Source: Oscillospiraceae bacterium
Lineage (GTDB): Bacteria > Bacillota > Clostridia > Oscillospirales > Oscillospiraceae
DNA length: 64,000 bases
NCBI GenBank assembly: GCA_009784725.1
Contig: WQXS01000006.1
Span: 1 to 64,000 of the forward strand
Reading direction: 5' to 3'
Part shown: piece by piece, positions 54,916 through 62,565 of the stretch
How the letters are laid out: every line of letters begins with the position of its first letter
Numbering within the stretch: position 1 is the stretch's first letter
Translations under genes and position numbers: made by a program
Notes under the pieces: generated by a model
Seen by the model: only the letters and a program-made list of their open reading frames with translations
The model's database searches: none
What the model was told of the DNA's origin: nothing

Positions 54916-56004
54916 TTATTTGTTTTTCACTTCAAAATCACGCATGAATGCCGCAAGCTTTTGTGTTCCTTCAATCGGCATTGCGTTATAAATTGACGCT
55001 CTCATTCCGCCGACTGCACGGTGTCCCTTGAGTGTATCAAAGCCGGCTGCTTTTGCTTCTTTAATAAACTTATCGTCAAGCTCTTCGCTTGCTGTTCTAA
55101 AAGTTACATTCATATCGGAGCGTGAATCCTTTTCCGCACAGCCGATGAACATTTTGCTGTCGTCAAGTACATCATAGATGAATTTTGAGCGCTCTGCTTT
55201 AAGCTTTGCCATTGCAGCAACGCCGCCTTGTTTTTCGAGCCATTTAAGAACAAGACCCAGCATGTAAATTGTATATGTAGGAGGTGTGTTCTGCATTGAA
55301 TCGGAATCAATCATCACCTTGTAGCTGAGCAGCTTGGGTGTAAGCGGAAGCTCATTTCCTGCAAGGTCTTTGTTAATGATAACTACTGCTGCGCCTGCAG
55401 GTGCCATGTTCTTTTGGACACCGCCGTAAATAATGCCGAATTTTGATACATCGAGCGGAGCCGAAAGGATGTTCGAGGACATATCGCAGACAAGCGGGAT
55501 ATTTCCTGTTTCGGGAACATACTGCCACTCTGTGCCGTAAATGGTGTTATTTGAACAATAATGGAAATAGGATGCGTCATTTGATACTTTTATATCGTTT
55601 TGCGGTGGTATATATGTGTGGTTTTTATCTTCAGATGAGCAGGCTATGTTGATTTCACCGTATTTTTTTGCTTCTTTCATTGCAACTGTCGAGAAGTTGC
55701 CTGTTACGGCATAATCGGCTTTTCCTGTTTTGCCGATAAGGTTCATGGGAATTGCCGAAAACTGCATTGTTGCACCGCCGCCCATAAACAGAATTTCATG
55801 TGTATCGGGAATATTCATTGCTTTTTTCAAGGCTGCTTTGGTTTCATCGAAAATTGCAATGTAGGCTTTTCCCCTGTGGCTCATTTCCATTACCGACATT
55901 CCGGTACCCTTGTAGTTTGTCATTTCTGCAGCTGCTTCTTCAAGCACCGGTAACGGCAACATTGACGGGCCGGCTGAAAAGTTAAAAATTCTCTCTGCGC
56001 TCAT
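54916..56004 (-). CDS. serC: Phosphoserine aminotransferase
   Basis: This is a PLP enzyme for the second step of serine synthesis. It has 362 residues with NFSAGPSMLPLPVLEEA at the start and the PLP Lys in YGGVQKNMAPAGAA. GGAGGGTGA precedes the ATG. It is the first gene of the serC-serA operon. Confidence 0.96.
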   Translation of the reverse strand: MSAERIFNFSAGPSMLPLPVLEEAAAEMTNYKGTGMSVMEMSHRGKAYIAIFDETKAALKKAMNIPDTHEILFMGGGATMQFSAIPMNLIGKTGKADYAVTGNFSTVAMKEAKKYGEINIACSSEDKNHTYIPPQNDIKVSNDASYFHYCSNNTIYGTEWQYVPETGNIPLVCDMSSNILSAPLDVSKFGIIYGGVQKNMAPAGAAVVIINKDLAGNELPLTPKLLSYKVMIDSDSMQNTPPTYTIYMLGLVLKWLEKQGGVAAMAKLKAERSKFIYDVLDDSKMFIGCAEKDSRSDMNVTFRTASEELDDKFIKEAKAAGFDTLKGHRAVGGMRASIYNAMPIEGTQKLAAFMRDFEVKNK

Positions 56005-56079
56005 AAATCACCCTCCATTTTTGATAAATAAATTACTCTTTATTAATTAAACAAAGTATATAGTAAACGTTTTTTTGTG

Positions 56080-57546
56080 TCAAACAATTTCTCCCGTTAT
56101 TTCTCCCGTTAAAATGTCATTTTTTGTACCGGTAATTTTTGTGTTTTTGATGGTGTTTCTTTCGAATTTTCCTTTAATGGATATTTCAAGGTAATTGCTT
56201 GAATGACCTGTTGAAAAGCCGTTTTTTTCCTGTTCGGTTAAAACTTCTGCGGTCTTTCCTATTTGGGATTTTCTAAATTTGCTCGCCATTTCATTTGCAA
56301 CTTGAGCGGCTTTTTTTGCACGTTCTTTTTTTATGTCTTTACTTATATGCCCGGGCATTTTTGCGGCTTTTGTTCCGGGTCTGACCGAATAGGGAAAGAT
56401 ATGCATGTCGGAAAATGCTGCTTTTTGAATAAATTCCAGCGTTTGATTAAACTCGTCTTCCGTTTCACCGGGAAATCCCGTTATCAGGTCTGCCGTGATT
56501 CCGCAGTCCTCGTTTTGAATGTCTTCGTTTTTGTTGTCTTCGTTTTTATTGTTAAAATGCTTTCTGATTGATGTTATGGATTTAAGAACATCCTTTGTTG
56601 TATATTTGCGCCCCATTCGTTTTAGCGTCTCATCACATCCGCTTTGAAGCGAAAGATGAATGTGCTTGCAAAGATTGGGTATTTTCGATAACTCTTTGCA
56701 AAACCCGTCTGTCAAAACCGAAGGGTCAAGTGACCCAAGCCTTAGTCTTGCATCGGGCGCTGCGTTTGCGATTGTATGTAGTGCTTCTATTACGCAAGGA
56801 GGCAGTTCTTCTGCTTTTTGTATCGAGGGAATTCCGGCAACCGACACGTGACACGGGGACGGTTCTACTGTCTCATTATATTTTAATAAATCCCTTCCAT
56901 ACGAAGATATTTCAATCCCCGTAACAACAATTTCCTTATACCCCTGCTCATTTAACTGCTTTGCATACTCTGCAATACGCTCGAGCGGTAAGGACCGTGA
57001 ACGCCTGCGGATATACGGCACTATACAGTATGTGCAGAAATTGTCACACCCGTCTTGTATTTTAAGTAATGCTCTCGTACGGTTGGATGTACTGCCGGGC
57101 GGGAGTTCCTCGAATGCGGGGGTGGAAACAGGGGGACAGGTACACGAAACAGGGGGACAGGTACACTGCTTCCTATCACCGTAAATAGGAAGCAGTGTAC
57201 CTGTCCCCCTGTTTCCACCCTCTTCAACCATTTCAATAAACCCAAGCCTGTCGGAAGTGCCGTTTACTAAATCAGCACCAAGTTCAGTAACAAAATCAGG
57301 TTCCAGCTCGGAATAACAGCCAAGAACAGCAATTAGTGCATCCGGCTCCAACTTTTTCATACGCCTTATAAGCTGACGGGATTTTCTTTCGCTTTCGGCG
57401 GTTACTGCGCAGGTATTTAGAATGCAGACATCCAAGCCCGCTCCGAGAGAGCCGGACTCATGCCCCCGCTCACTTAAAACCCGCTCCATTGCTTGCGATT
57501 CATATTGATTAACCTTGCACCCGAGTGTGGTGATACAAAATCTCAT
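56080..57546 (-). CDS. mtaB: tRNA t6A37 methylthiotransferase MtaB with in-frame repeat insertions
   Basis: This is a radical-SAM enzyme that adds a methylthio group to t6A at tRNA position 37. It has 488 residues, longer than the usual 430-450. The N-terminal methylthiotransferase domain has TLGCKVNQYESQ. The radical-SAM motif is CDNFCTYC, and a TRAM domain ends the protein. Two extra in-frame stretches are encoded by palindromic repeats: RKQCTCPPVSCTCPPVS between the first two domains, and about ETVEPSPCHVSVAGIPSIQK inside the SAM domain. A third, NKNEDNKNEDIQNED, comes from a tandem repeat. All Cys ligands are intact, so the enzyme is probably active. Confidence 0.92.
   Translation of the reverse strand: MRFCITTLGCKVNQYESQAMERVLSERGHESGSLGAGLDVCILNTCAVTAESERKSRQLIRRMKKLEPDALIAVLGCYSELEPDFVTELGADLVNGTSDRLGFIEMVEEGGNRGTGTLLPIYGDRKQCTCPPVSCTCPPVSTPAFEELPPGSTSNRTRALLKIQDGCDNFCTYCIVPYIRRRSRSLPLERIAEYAKQLNEQGYKEIVVTGIEISSYGRDLLKYNETVEPSPCHVSVAGIPSIQKAEELPPCVIEALHTIANAAPDARLRLGSLDPSVLTDGFCKELSKIPNLCKHIHLSLQSGCDETLKRMGRKYTTKDVLKSITSIRKHFNNKNEDNKNEDIQNEDCGITADLITGFPGETEDEFNQTLEFIQKAAFSDMHIFPYSVRPGTKAAKMPGHISKDIKKERAKKAAQVANEMASKFRKSQIGKTAEVLTEQEKNGFSTGHSSNYLEISIKGKFERNTIKNTKITGTKNDILTGEITGEIV
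56820..56872. repeat. Repeat fragments inside mtaB (shared 28-mer plus GGACGGTTCT unit)
   Basis: The 28-nt sequence at 56820-56847 is identical, inverted, to 24548-24575. It is followed at once by GACA-CGGGGACGGTTCTAC-TGTC, a small GGACGGTTCT hairpin. Both lie in the mtaB reading frame without breaking it. Confidence 0.75.
57121..57218. repeat. Perfect 31-bp hairpin with tandem copy inside mtaB
   Basis: The arms at 57146-57176 and 57185-57215 are perfectly complementary over 31 bp with an 8-nt loop. A further direct copy of GAAACAGGGGGACAGGTACAC at 57125-57145 precedes the first arm. The whole block is translated in MtaB. Confidence 0.88.
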
Positions 57547-57569
57547 TTTACTCCCCCGGTTATCGAACC

Positions 57570-57594
57570 TGTCAGTAGAACCGTCCCCGTGACA
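57570..57594. repeat. Small palindrome with AGAACCGTCC core, first of two
   Basis: TGTCA/TGACA encloses GTAGAACCGTCCCCG, in the divergent gap between mtaB and the cysteine desulfurase gene. Confidence 0.55.
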
Positions 57595-57597
57595 TTC

Positions 57598-57632
57598 AAA
57601 CTTGACAGACGGACGGTTCTCCCGTCAAGTTT
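57598..57632. repeat. Small palindrome with GGACGGTTCT core, second of two
   Basis: AAACTTGAC/GTCAAGTTT is a perfect 9-bp stem around AGACGGACGGTTCTCCC. The core is inverted relative to the copy just before it. The stem is unrelated to that copy. Confidence 0.65.
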
Positions 57633-57674
57633 TGCCTTGATGTTTTAAATAATATCATATATTATCATAAACAT

Positions 57675-58868
57675 ATGAACGTTTATTTTGACAATGCCGC
57701 ATCAACAAGAGTGCGTGATGAAGCCATTGAAATTATGCAAAGTGTCATGAGGGAAAACTACGGTAATCCTTCTTCAATGCATGCATTCGGTCGTAGTGCA
57801 AAGAATTATCTTGAGACCGCACGCAAAAATCTTTCGGACTCAATTAAAACAAAACCGGAAAACATATATTTTACATCAGGCGGGACCGAAGCCAACAACT
57901 GGGCTATTCAAGGTGCCGCTTCAAAGCTTGATAGAAAAGGCAGGCATATAATCACATCTGCCATTGAACATTCGGCTGTGCTTGACCCGATAAAAAAACT
58001 TGAAAGTCAAGGCTGGGAAGTAACATATCTTTCACCCGGTCCCTCCGGCAGTGTACCTGTAAAGGCATTCACCGATGCCTTGAGGGATGATACGGTTTTT
58101 GCATCTGTAATGCTTGTAAATAATGAAACCGGCGCAATCAATCCGGTCAATGAATATTCAAATACAATAAAGCAAAAAGGTTTGAAAACAATTCTGCATA
58201 CCGATGCAATCCAGGCACTTTGTAAAATCCCGTTTACAGTCAATTCTCTTGGTGCCGACCTCATAACGCTTAGCTCTCACAAGCTGCACGGTCCGAAAGG
58301 AGCAGGCGCACTCTTTATCGGTAATAGTATAAAACTTACACCTCTCATTTTAGGCGGAAATCACGAAAAAGGCAATAGAGGCGGCACTGAAGCATTTCCC
58401 GCCATCGTCGGATTCGGTGAGGCTGTAAAGCTCGGAGTGTCGGAGTTTGATAGTACTTTTGCATATATTGAGGATTTACATAAATATACAATTAACCTGC
58501 TTGAAAAAGAAATCCCGGAAGCAATTATTCTTTTAGCAAATGAATCTTCAGAAAATATTACCCCGGAAAGCAAAGAGCAGACTTTATTTAAGACCCATTA
58601 TTCTCCTTTTATTCTCCCGATTTCACTCCCCGGGTATAAAAGCGAGGTTTTGATGAACTATCTCGACGGTGAAGGCATCTGCGTTTCAAGAAGTGCAGCA
58701 TGTAAAAAAGGAGCCCGAAGCCGCACTCTCGAAGCAATGAAGCTCAGCAATAATATTATCGACGGAGCTTTACGGGTTAGTTTTTCACGATATAGTACGA
58801 AAGAAGAAGCAGATTATTTTGTGAAAATATTAAAAGCAGCTTCCAAATCCCTGCAAAAAACACGGTGA
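57675..58868 (+). CDS. Cysteine desulfurase (NifS/IscS family)
   Basis: This PLP enzyme takes sulfur from cysteine and passes it to acceptors. It has 397 residues, PLP-binding Lys in SSHKLHGPKGAGAL and the active-site Cys in SRSAACKKG. It sits 6 bp before mnmA, so its likely main job here is feeding sulfur for 2-thiouridine in tRNA. A role in Fe-S cluster assembly is also possible. Confidence 0.93.
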   Translation: MNVYFDNAASTRVRDEAIEIMQSVMRENYGNPSSMHAFGRSAKNYLETARKNLSDSIKTKPENIYFTSGGTEANNWAIQGAASKLDRKGRHIITSAIEHSAVLDPIKKLESQGWEVTYLSPGPSGSVPVKAFTDALRDDTVFASVMLVNNETGAINPVNEYSNTIKQKGLKTILHTDAIQALCKIPFTVNSLGADLITLSSHKLHGPKGAGALFIGNSIKLTPLILGGNHEKGNRGGTEAFPAIVGFGEAVKLGVSEFDSTFAYIEDLHKYTINLLEKEIPEAIILLANESSENITPESKEQTLFKTHYSPFILPISLPGYKSEVLMNYLDGEGICVSRSAACKKGARSRTLEAMKLSNNIIDGALRVSFSRYSTKEEADYFVKILKAASKSLQKTR

Positions 58869-58874
58869 CTTACA

Positions 58875-59972
58875 ATGAACGATAACTTAAACCCTGTAAA
58901 AATAACCCTCCCTGAAACTGCACAAGAGAACCGTCCCCCTGTGCTCCCTGTGCTTATTGCTATGAGTGGGGGTGTTGACAGTACTGTTGCTGCTTTGCTT
59001 ATGCGGCAGGCGGGTTATGATTGCAGCGGTGCGACAATGAAGGTGTTTGATGGCGGTGATAAAACCGTTGCAGAGGCCGGGGCTGTTGCCGATGCGCTGG
59101 GGATAGAGTTTTATGAGTTTGATTTGACGAAGCAGTTTGCGGAGCTTGTCATCAACCCGTTTATAGCTGATTACCGAAGCGGCTGCACACCGAATCCCTG
59201 TGTAACCTGTAACAGGTATCTTAAGTTCGGTCTTTTCGCGGAAAAAGCCTCAGAGCTTGGAATGAACGCAATTGTAACGGGTCATTATGTTCAAACGGAA
59301 GTTGATGCAAACGGACGTTACCTGCTGAAAAAAGGCTCGGACTTAACTAAAGACCAGAGCTATGTTTTGTATTCATTAACACAAAAGCAACTCGCTTTTT
59401 CAAAGTTTCCGCTCGGTTGCCTCACAAAAGCACAGGTGCGTGAAATTGCAGCCGGGTCGGGTATAATAAATGCCGGCAAAAGCGAGAGCCAGGATATATG
59501 TTTTATCCCCGATGGCGACTATAACAAATTTATAAATGATTATACAGGTGAATTGCCAAAAACCGGTAGATTTGTCGATATAAACGGCAATGATTTAGGT
59601 CAAAGCAAAGGGATATCCTCATATACAATCGGACAGCGCAGAGGTCTCGGACTTTCAATGCCGCATCCCCCTTATGTAATCGAACTTCGCCCCGGGGACA
59701 ATACAGTTGTCATCGGAAAGGAAGATATGTTATATTCAAAATCACTTACCGCAGGTGATATTAACCTGATTACTTCCGATAAAATTAACGCACCCTTTAA
59801 GGCTCAGGTCAAAATACGTTACTCTGACCCCGGACATCCTGCCACAGTCGAACAAACCGGTGACGATTCATTGAGAATCGAGTTTGATAAGCCGCAAAGA
59901 GCAATCACTAAAGGGCAGGCAGCCGTAATTTATGACGGCAACACAGTAGTGGGCGGCGGCACAATAACATAG
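58875..59972 (+). CDS. mnmA: tRNA-specific 2-thiouridylase MnmA with repeat-derived N-terminal extension
   Basis: This enzyme thiolates U34 of Lys, Glu and Gln tRNAs. It has 365 residues, ATP-binding SGGVDSTVAALL and catalytic Cys residues in NPCVTCNRY and ESQDICF. The first 25 residues before LIAMSGG are an extension whose codons include a GGACGGTTCT-type palindrome (58920-58944). If unnecessary, translation could also begin nearer the P-loop. It is coupled to the desulfurase gene. Confidence 0.93.
   Translation: MNDNLNPVKITLPETAQENRPPVLPVLIAMSGGVDSTVAALLMRQAGYDCSGATMKVFDGGDKTVAEAGAVADALGIEFYEFDLTKQFAELVINPFIADYRSGCTPNPCVTCNRYLKFGLFAEKASELGMNAIVTGHYVQTEVDANGRYLLKKGSDLTKDQSYVLYSLTQKQLAFSKFPLGCLTKAQVREIAAGSGIINAGKSESQDICFIPDGDYNKFINDYTGELPKTGRFVDINGNDLGQSKGISSYTIGQRRGLGLSMPHPPYVIELRPGDNTVVIGKEDMLYSKSLTAGDINLITSDKINAPFKAQVKIRYSDPGHPATVEQTGDDSLRIEFDKPQRAITKGQAAVIYDGNTVVGGGTIT
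58920..58944. repeat. Small palindrome with AGAACCGTCC core at the 5' end of mnmA
   Basis: GCACA/TGTGC is a perfect 5-bp stem around AGAGAACCGTCCCCC. It lies within the translated N-terminal extension (residues about 16-23). Confidence 0.7.
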
Positions 59973-60078
59973 AAAACCCAGCATCTCGCATATGACTGTA
60001 GCCTCGCAAGCGAGGCATTGGAACTGTACCCATGTCACATGTCACATGACAAGCGAACAGCGAAAGGATTGAAATAAA

Positions 60079-60981
60079 TTGAACGAACTGCAACAAAAAA
60101 TAATTAATCTTAAAAAAGAAAAGAATGCGCTGATTCTTGCGCATTATTATCAAACCATGGATGTGCAGGAGGTTGCGGACCATGTCTGTGATTCATTTGA
60201 AATGGCGAAACGTGCCTTTGATGCAAAGCAGGAGCTGCTGATAATCTGCGGTGTGCATTTTATGGCAGAATCGGCAAAGCTTCTCAACCCCGGAAAAACG
60301 GTACTGATACCAAAGCCGGACGCAGGTTGCCCGATGGCAGATATGATTACACCGCAGGATGTTACCGCACTTAAAAACTTCTATCCGGATGCCGCGGTTG
60401 TCTGCTATGTTAACTCATCGGCTGCAGTAAAAGCTGTCAGTGACATCTGCTGTACATCCTCGTCTGCCGAGAGAATTGTGAAGGCACTTCCCGAACGCCA
60501 AATAATCTTTATTCCCGACAGGAACCTTGGAGCATATATTTCGTCTAAAGTAACAGATAAGGAATTTATCTTCCACAAAGGCTGGTGTCCCGTTCACGAT
60601 TACATCGTTCCTTATGATGTTGAAAACGCAAGGCTTAAACACCCGAATGCCAAGGTTCTGACTCACCCCGAATGCAGACCCGAAGTTCTGGAGCTTTGTG
60701 ACTTCATAGGCAGCACCTCAGAAATTATAAGCTTTGCACTTGAATCTGATAATGATGAGTTCATCATAGGCACAGAATCAGGAGTAACAGAACACCTTGC
60801 AGCCCTCGCACCGGACAAAATTTTCTATCCGCTGACAAAAAACTTCATCTGTGAAGACATGAAAAAAACCACCCTTAAAGATATTTTAAGCACACTAGAG
60901 ACCGGCAAATATGAAATCACCGTATCGGGTGATGATTTTACAAAAGCAAAACAAAGCCTTGAACGCATGGTTAAGATATAG
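60079..60981 (+). CDS. nadA: Quinolinate synthase
   Basis: This 4Fe-4S enzyme makes quinolinate for NAD synthesis. It has 300 residues, ILAHYYQ near the start and cluster Cys ligands in the three expected places: near DAGCPMADM or VCYVNSSA, in HPECRPEV and in CEDMKKTTL. The TTG start follows GAAAGG by 11 bp. The usual partners nadB and nadC are not next to it. Confidence 0.93.
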   Translation: MNELQQKIINLKKEKNALILAHYYQTMDVQEVADHVCDSFEMAKRAFDAKQELLIICGVHFMAESAKLLNPGKTVLIPKPDAGCPMADMITPQDVTALKNFYPDAAVVCYVNSSAAVKAVSDICCTSSSAERIVKALPERQIIFIPDRNLGAYISSKVTDKEFIFHKGWCPVHDYIVPYDVENARLKHPNAKVLTHPECRPEVLELCDFIGSTSEIISFALESDNDEFIIGTESGVTEHLAALAPDKIFYPLTKNFICEDMKKTTLKDILSTLETGKYEITVSGDDFTKAKQSLERMVKI

Positions 60982-61067
60982 TTTACACTTTTGTGACCTT
61001 TTTCGGAGCTATAAATGGTATAATTATTTATCATAACTCACCACTCACCGAAGGTATAAGAGAAGAT

Positions 61068-62114
61068 ATGAAGAAATTAATCAAATTATTTTTACTTATA
61101 TTTATTATCGCATTAACAGCAATGCTTGTTTCGGCATGCCCTTTAACGGGTTCGGACAACCCCGGTAATACAAACCCGAACGGCAGTTCAGGCAGTAATG
61201 ACAACAAAACCAATAATAACAATGACCAAGGTGCCACCGAAGTTGTAAATATACCCGATAATTCAATTCAGGCAGTTCACGAACCTGCAGTGCCTATTGT
61301 GCTTATCCCGGAGGCTCCGGGGCTTTCGGTCGAAGAAAATGACAAAGCAATCATTGATTACTCAAATGCCGCCGATGGATACATTATGATTAAATGGCTG
61401 GCAGATACGGATAAGCAGCTGCGTGTTCTGATTGACGGGCCGAGTGCCGTTCAATATACATATACAATTTGGAATAATAACACTTTTAATGTCTTTCCGC
61501 TCTCTGACGGCAACGGCTCATATGAAATAAATGTAGTCGAGCAAACCGACGGCGACCGATACGCTCTTGCACTCAACCATAAAATTAACGTAACATTAAA
61601 TGACGAGTTTGCACCCTTTCTGCGCCCGAATCAATTTGTCAACTTTACCGAAAACAGTGCAGCTGTCGCTAAAGCCGCAGAGCTTGTGACGGGAAATGCT
61701 ACATTCCCCGATAAAATTGCTGCTGTATATAATTTTGTTGTTAATAATATCACCTACGATGTGGATTTTGCCAACGAGGTCGTTGCAGGGCATCATAAAG
61801 GGTATCTTCCCGATTTGGATAATGTACTTGCGAGACGCAAAGGTATTTGCTTTGATTACGCAGCTTTGATGACCGCTATGCTTCGAAGCCAGGGCATTCC
61901 GACAAAGCTTGTAATCGGATACGCAGGCGAGGTCAGGCACGCATGGATAAGTGTATTTTCCGAGGAAACAGGCTGGGTGGATCAAGCAGTTTTCTTCGAC
62001 GGCGAAAACTGGATTCTAATGGATCCCACCTTCGCCTCAACAGCAAACAACCAAGCCGCCCTCCAACAATTCATAGGCGACGGCAGTAACTACACAGTAT
62101 TATATTTGCATTGA
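61068..62114 (+). CDS. Lipoprotein with transglutaminase-like domain
   Basis: This is a 348-residue surface lipoprotein starting at ATG 61068. The track's earlier start adds 25 residues before the signal MKKLIKLFLLIFIIALTAML with lipobox VSAC. An Asn/Gly/Ser-rich linker follows, then a beta-rich region. A C-terminal transglutaminase-like fold carries the Cys-His-Asp set: GICFDYAALMTAMLRSQG, RHAWISVF and LMDPTFA. It is probably a protease or cross-linking enzyme acting outside the cell. The target is unknown. Confidence 0.85.
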   Translation: MKKLIKLFLLIFIIALTAMLVSACPLTGSDNPGNTNPNGSSGSNDNKTNNNNDQGATEVVNIPDNSIQAVHEPAVPIVLIPEAPGLSVEENDKAIIDYSNAADGYIMIKWLADTDKQLRVLIDGPSAVQYTYTIWNNNTFNVFPLSDGNGSYEINVVEQTDGDRYALALNHKINVTLNDEFAPFLRPNQFVNFTENSAAVAKAAELVTGNATFPDKIAAVYNFVVNNITYDVDFANEVVAGHHKGYLPDLDNVLARRKGICFDYAALMTAMLRSQGIPTKLVIGYAGEVRHAWISVFSEETGWVDQAVFFDGENWILMDPTFASTANNQAALQQFIGDGSNYTVLYLH

Positions 62115-62139
62115 CATTTTATATATTTATCGGTATAAT
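62111..62139 (+). promoter_or_regulatory. Strong promoter for an antisense RNA to the 26-aa toxin
   Basis: TTGACA (62111-62116) and TATAAT (62134-62139), both perfect consensus with 17 bp spacing, point rightward into the toxin gene on the opposite strand. No plus-strand gene starts within reach. Confidence 0.8.
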
Positions 62140-62219
62140 ATATCTATAAAAAGGCGTTGCCGATAAACGGTTAGCCTAAAGTGTTACGAAAATAACCGTA
62201 CTTTGGGCTAGAGGGGCGG

Positions 62220-62300
62220 TTATTTTCGTTTGTCTTGACGAATCGCCAGAATCAACATCAAAATGCAGATGATCATCATAAACAACTCATACAGTGTCAT
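62220..62300 (-). CDS. Type I holin-like toxin peptide (26 aa)
   Basis: This is a 26-residue peptide that starts MTLYELFMMIICILMLIL and ends in the charged tail RQDKRK. It has one membrane helix, and the sequence matches the 'putative holin-like toxin' type common in Bacillota. Such peptides harm the cell's own membrane when not silenced. The ribosome site AAAGGTGG is locked in a hairpin (CCACC/GGTGG) just before the ATG, which would limit translation. An antisense promoter faces it. It is below the size limit of the ORF track. Confidence 0.8.
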   Translation of the reverse strand: MTLYELFMMIICILMLILAIRQDKRK

Positions 62301-62356
62301 ACGCACCACCACCTTTCGGGGTGGCTAACCGCCTACCGTTGGCAACGCCTGATAGT

Positions 62357-62386
62357 ATTCTAAACCCTTGCAATCACTGCTGTCAA
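62357..62386 (-). promoter_or_regulatory. Promoter of the toxin mRNA
   Basis: TTGACA (62381-62386) and TAGAAT (62357-62362) are 18 bp apart on the minus strand, so the transcript starts near 62350 at AGGCGTTGCC. Confidence 0.7.
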
Positions 62387-62397
62387 TATGAATTTGT

Positions 62398-62430
62398 TTA
62401 CACATTTACGCTTGTAAATGTGTAATTTTT
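62398..62430 (+). terminator. Terminator hairpin
   Basis: TTACACATTTA-CGCTTG-TAAATGTGTAA is an 11-bp perfect stem followed by TTTTT. It would end the antisense RNA or read-through from the upstream lipoprotein gene. Confidence 0.7.
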
Positions 62431-62484
62431 CATCATATTTTGCTCAAATTCACCATTTATATCATCACAATTCATTGATTTAAC

Positions 62485-62514
62485 TTGACAAACACAATAT
62501 ATATGGTATACAAT
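62485..62514 (+). promoter_or_regulatory. Promoter of the vWA surface protein gene
   Basis: TTGACA (62485-62490) is followed by TATACA (62507-62512, spacing 16) or TACAAT (62509-62514, spacing 18). The ATG at 62566 follows AGGGGGAAAA. Confidence 0.7.
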
Positions 62515-62565
62515 TGCCACGTGTGCGCATATATTGTAATTCTGTTATTTATAGGGGGAAAATAC

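Larger units (their letters stand above)
62146..62430 (+). ncRNA. Putative antitoxin antisense RNA
   Basis: This transcript is predicted from the promoter at 62111. It would run through the whole toxin gene to the terminator-like hairpin TTACACATTTA/TAAATGTGTAA followed by T5 at 62398-62430. It starts with AGGCGTTGCC and contains the hairpin AGCCTAAAGT/ACTTTGGGCT. Its ends are inferred, not seen. Confidence 0.5.

Noticed and set aside
57121-57218. Repeated GAAACAGGGGGACAGGTACAC units considered as a CRISPR-like array
   Set aside because: There are only two direct copies and one inverted copy, without regular spacers, and they form one hairpin within mtaB.
59973-60078. Palindrome GCCTCGCAAGCGAGGC between mnmA and nadA considered as a terminator
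   Set aside because: No T-run follows. The CTCGCAAGCGAG piece recurs in element D, so it is more likely repeat debris. I did not list it as a terminator.
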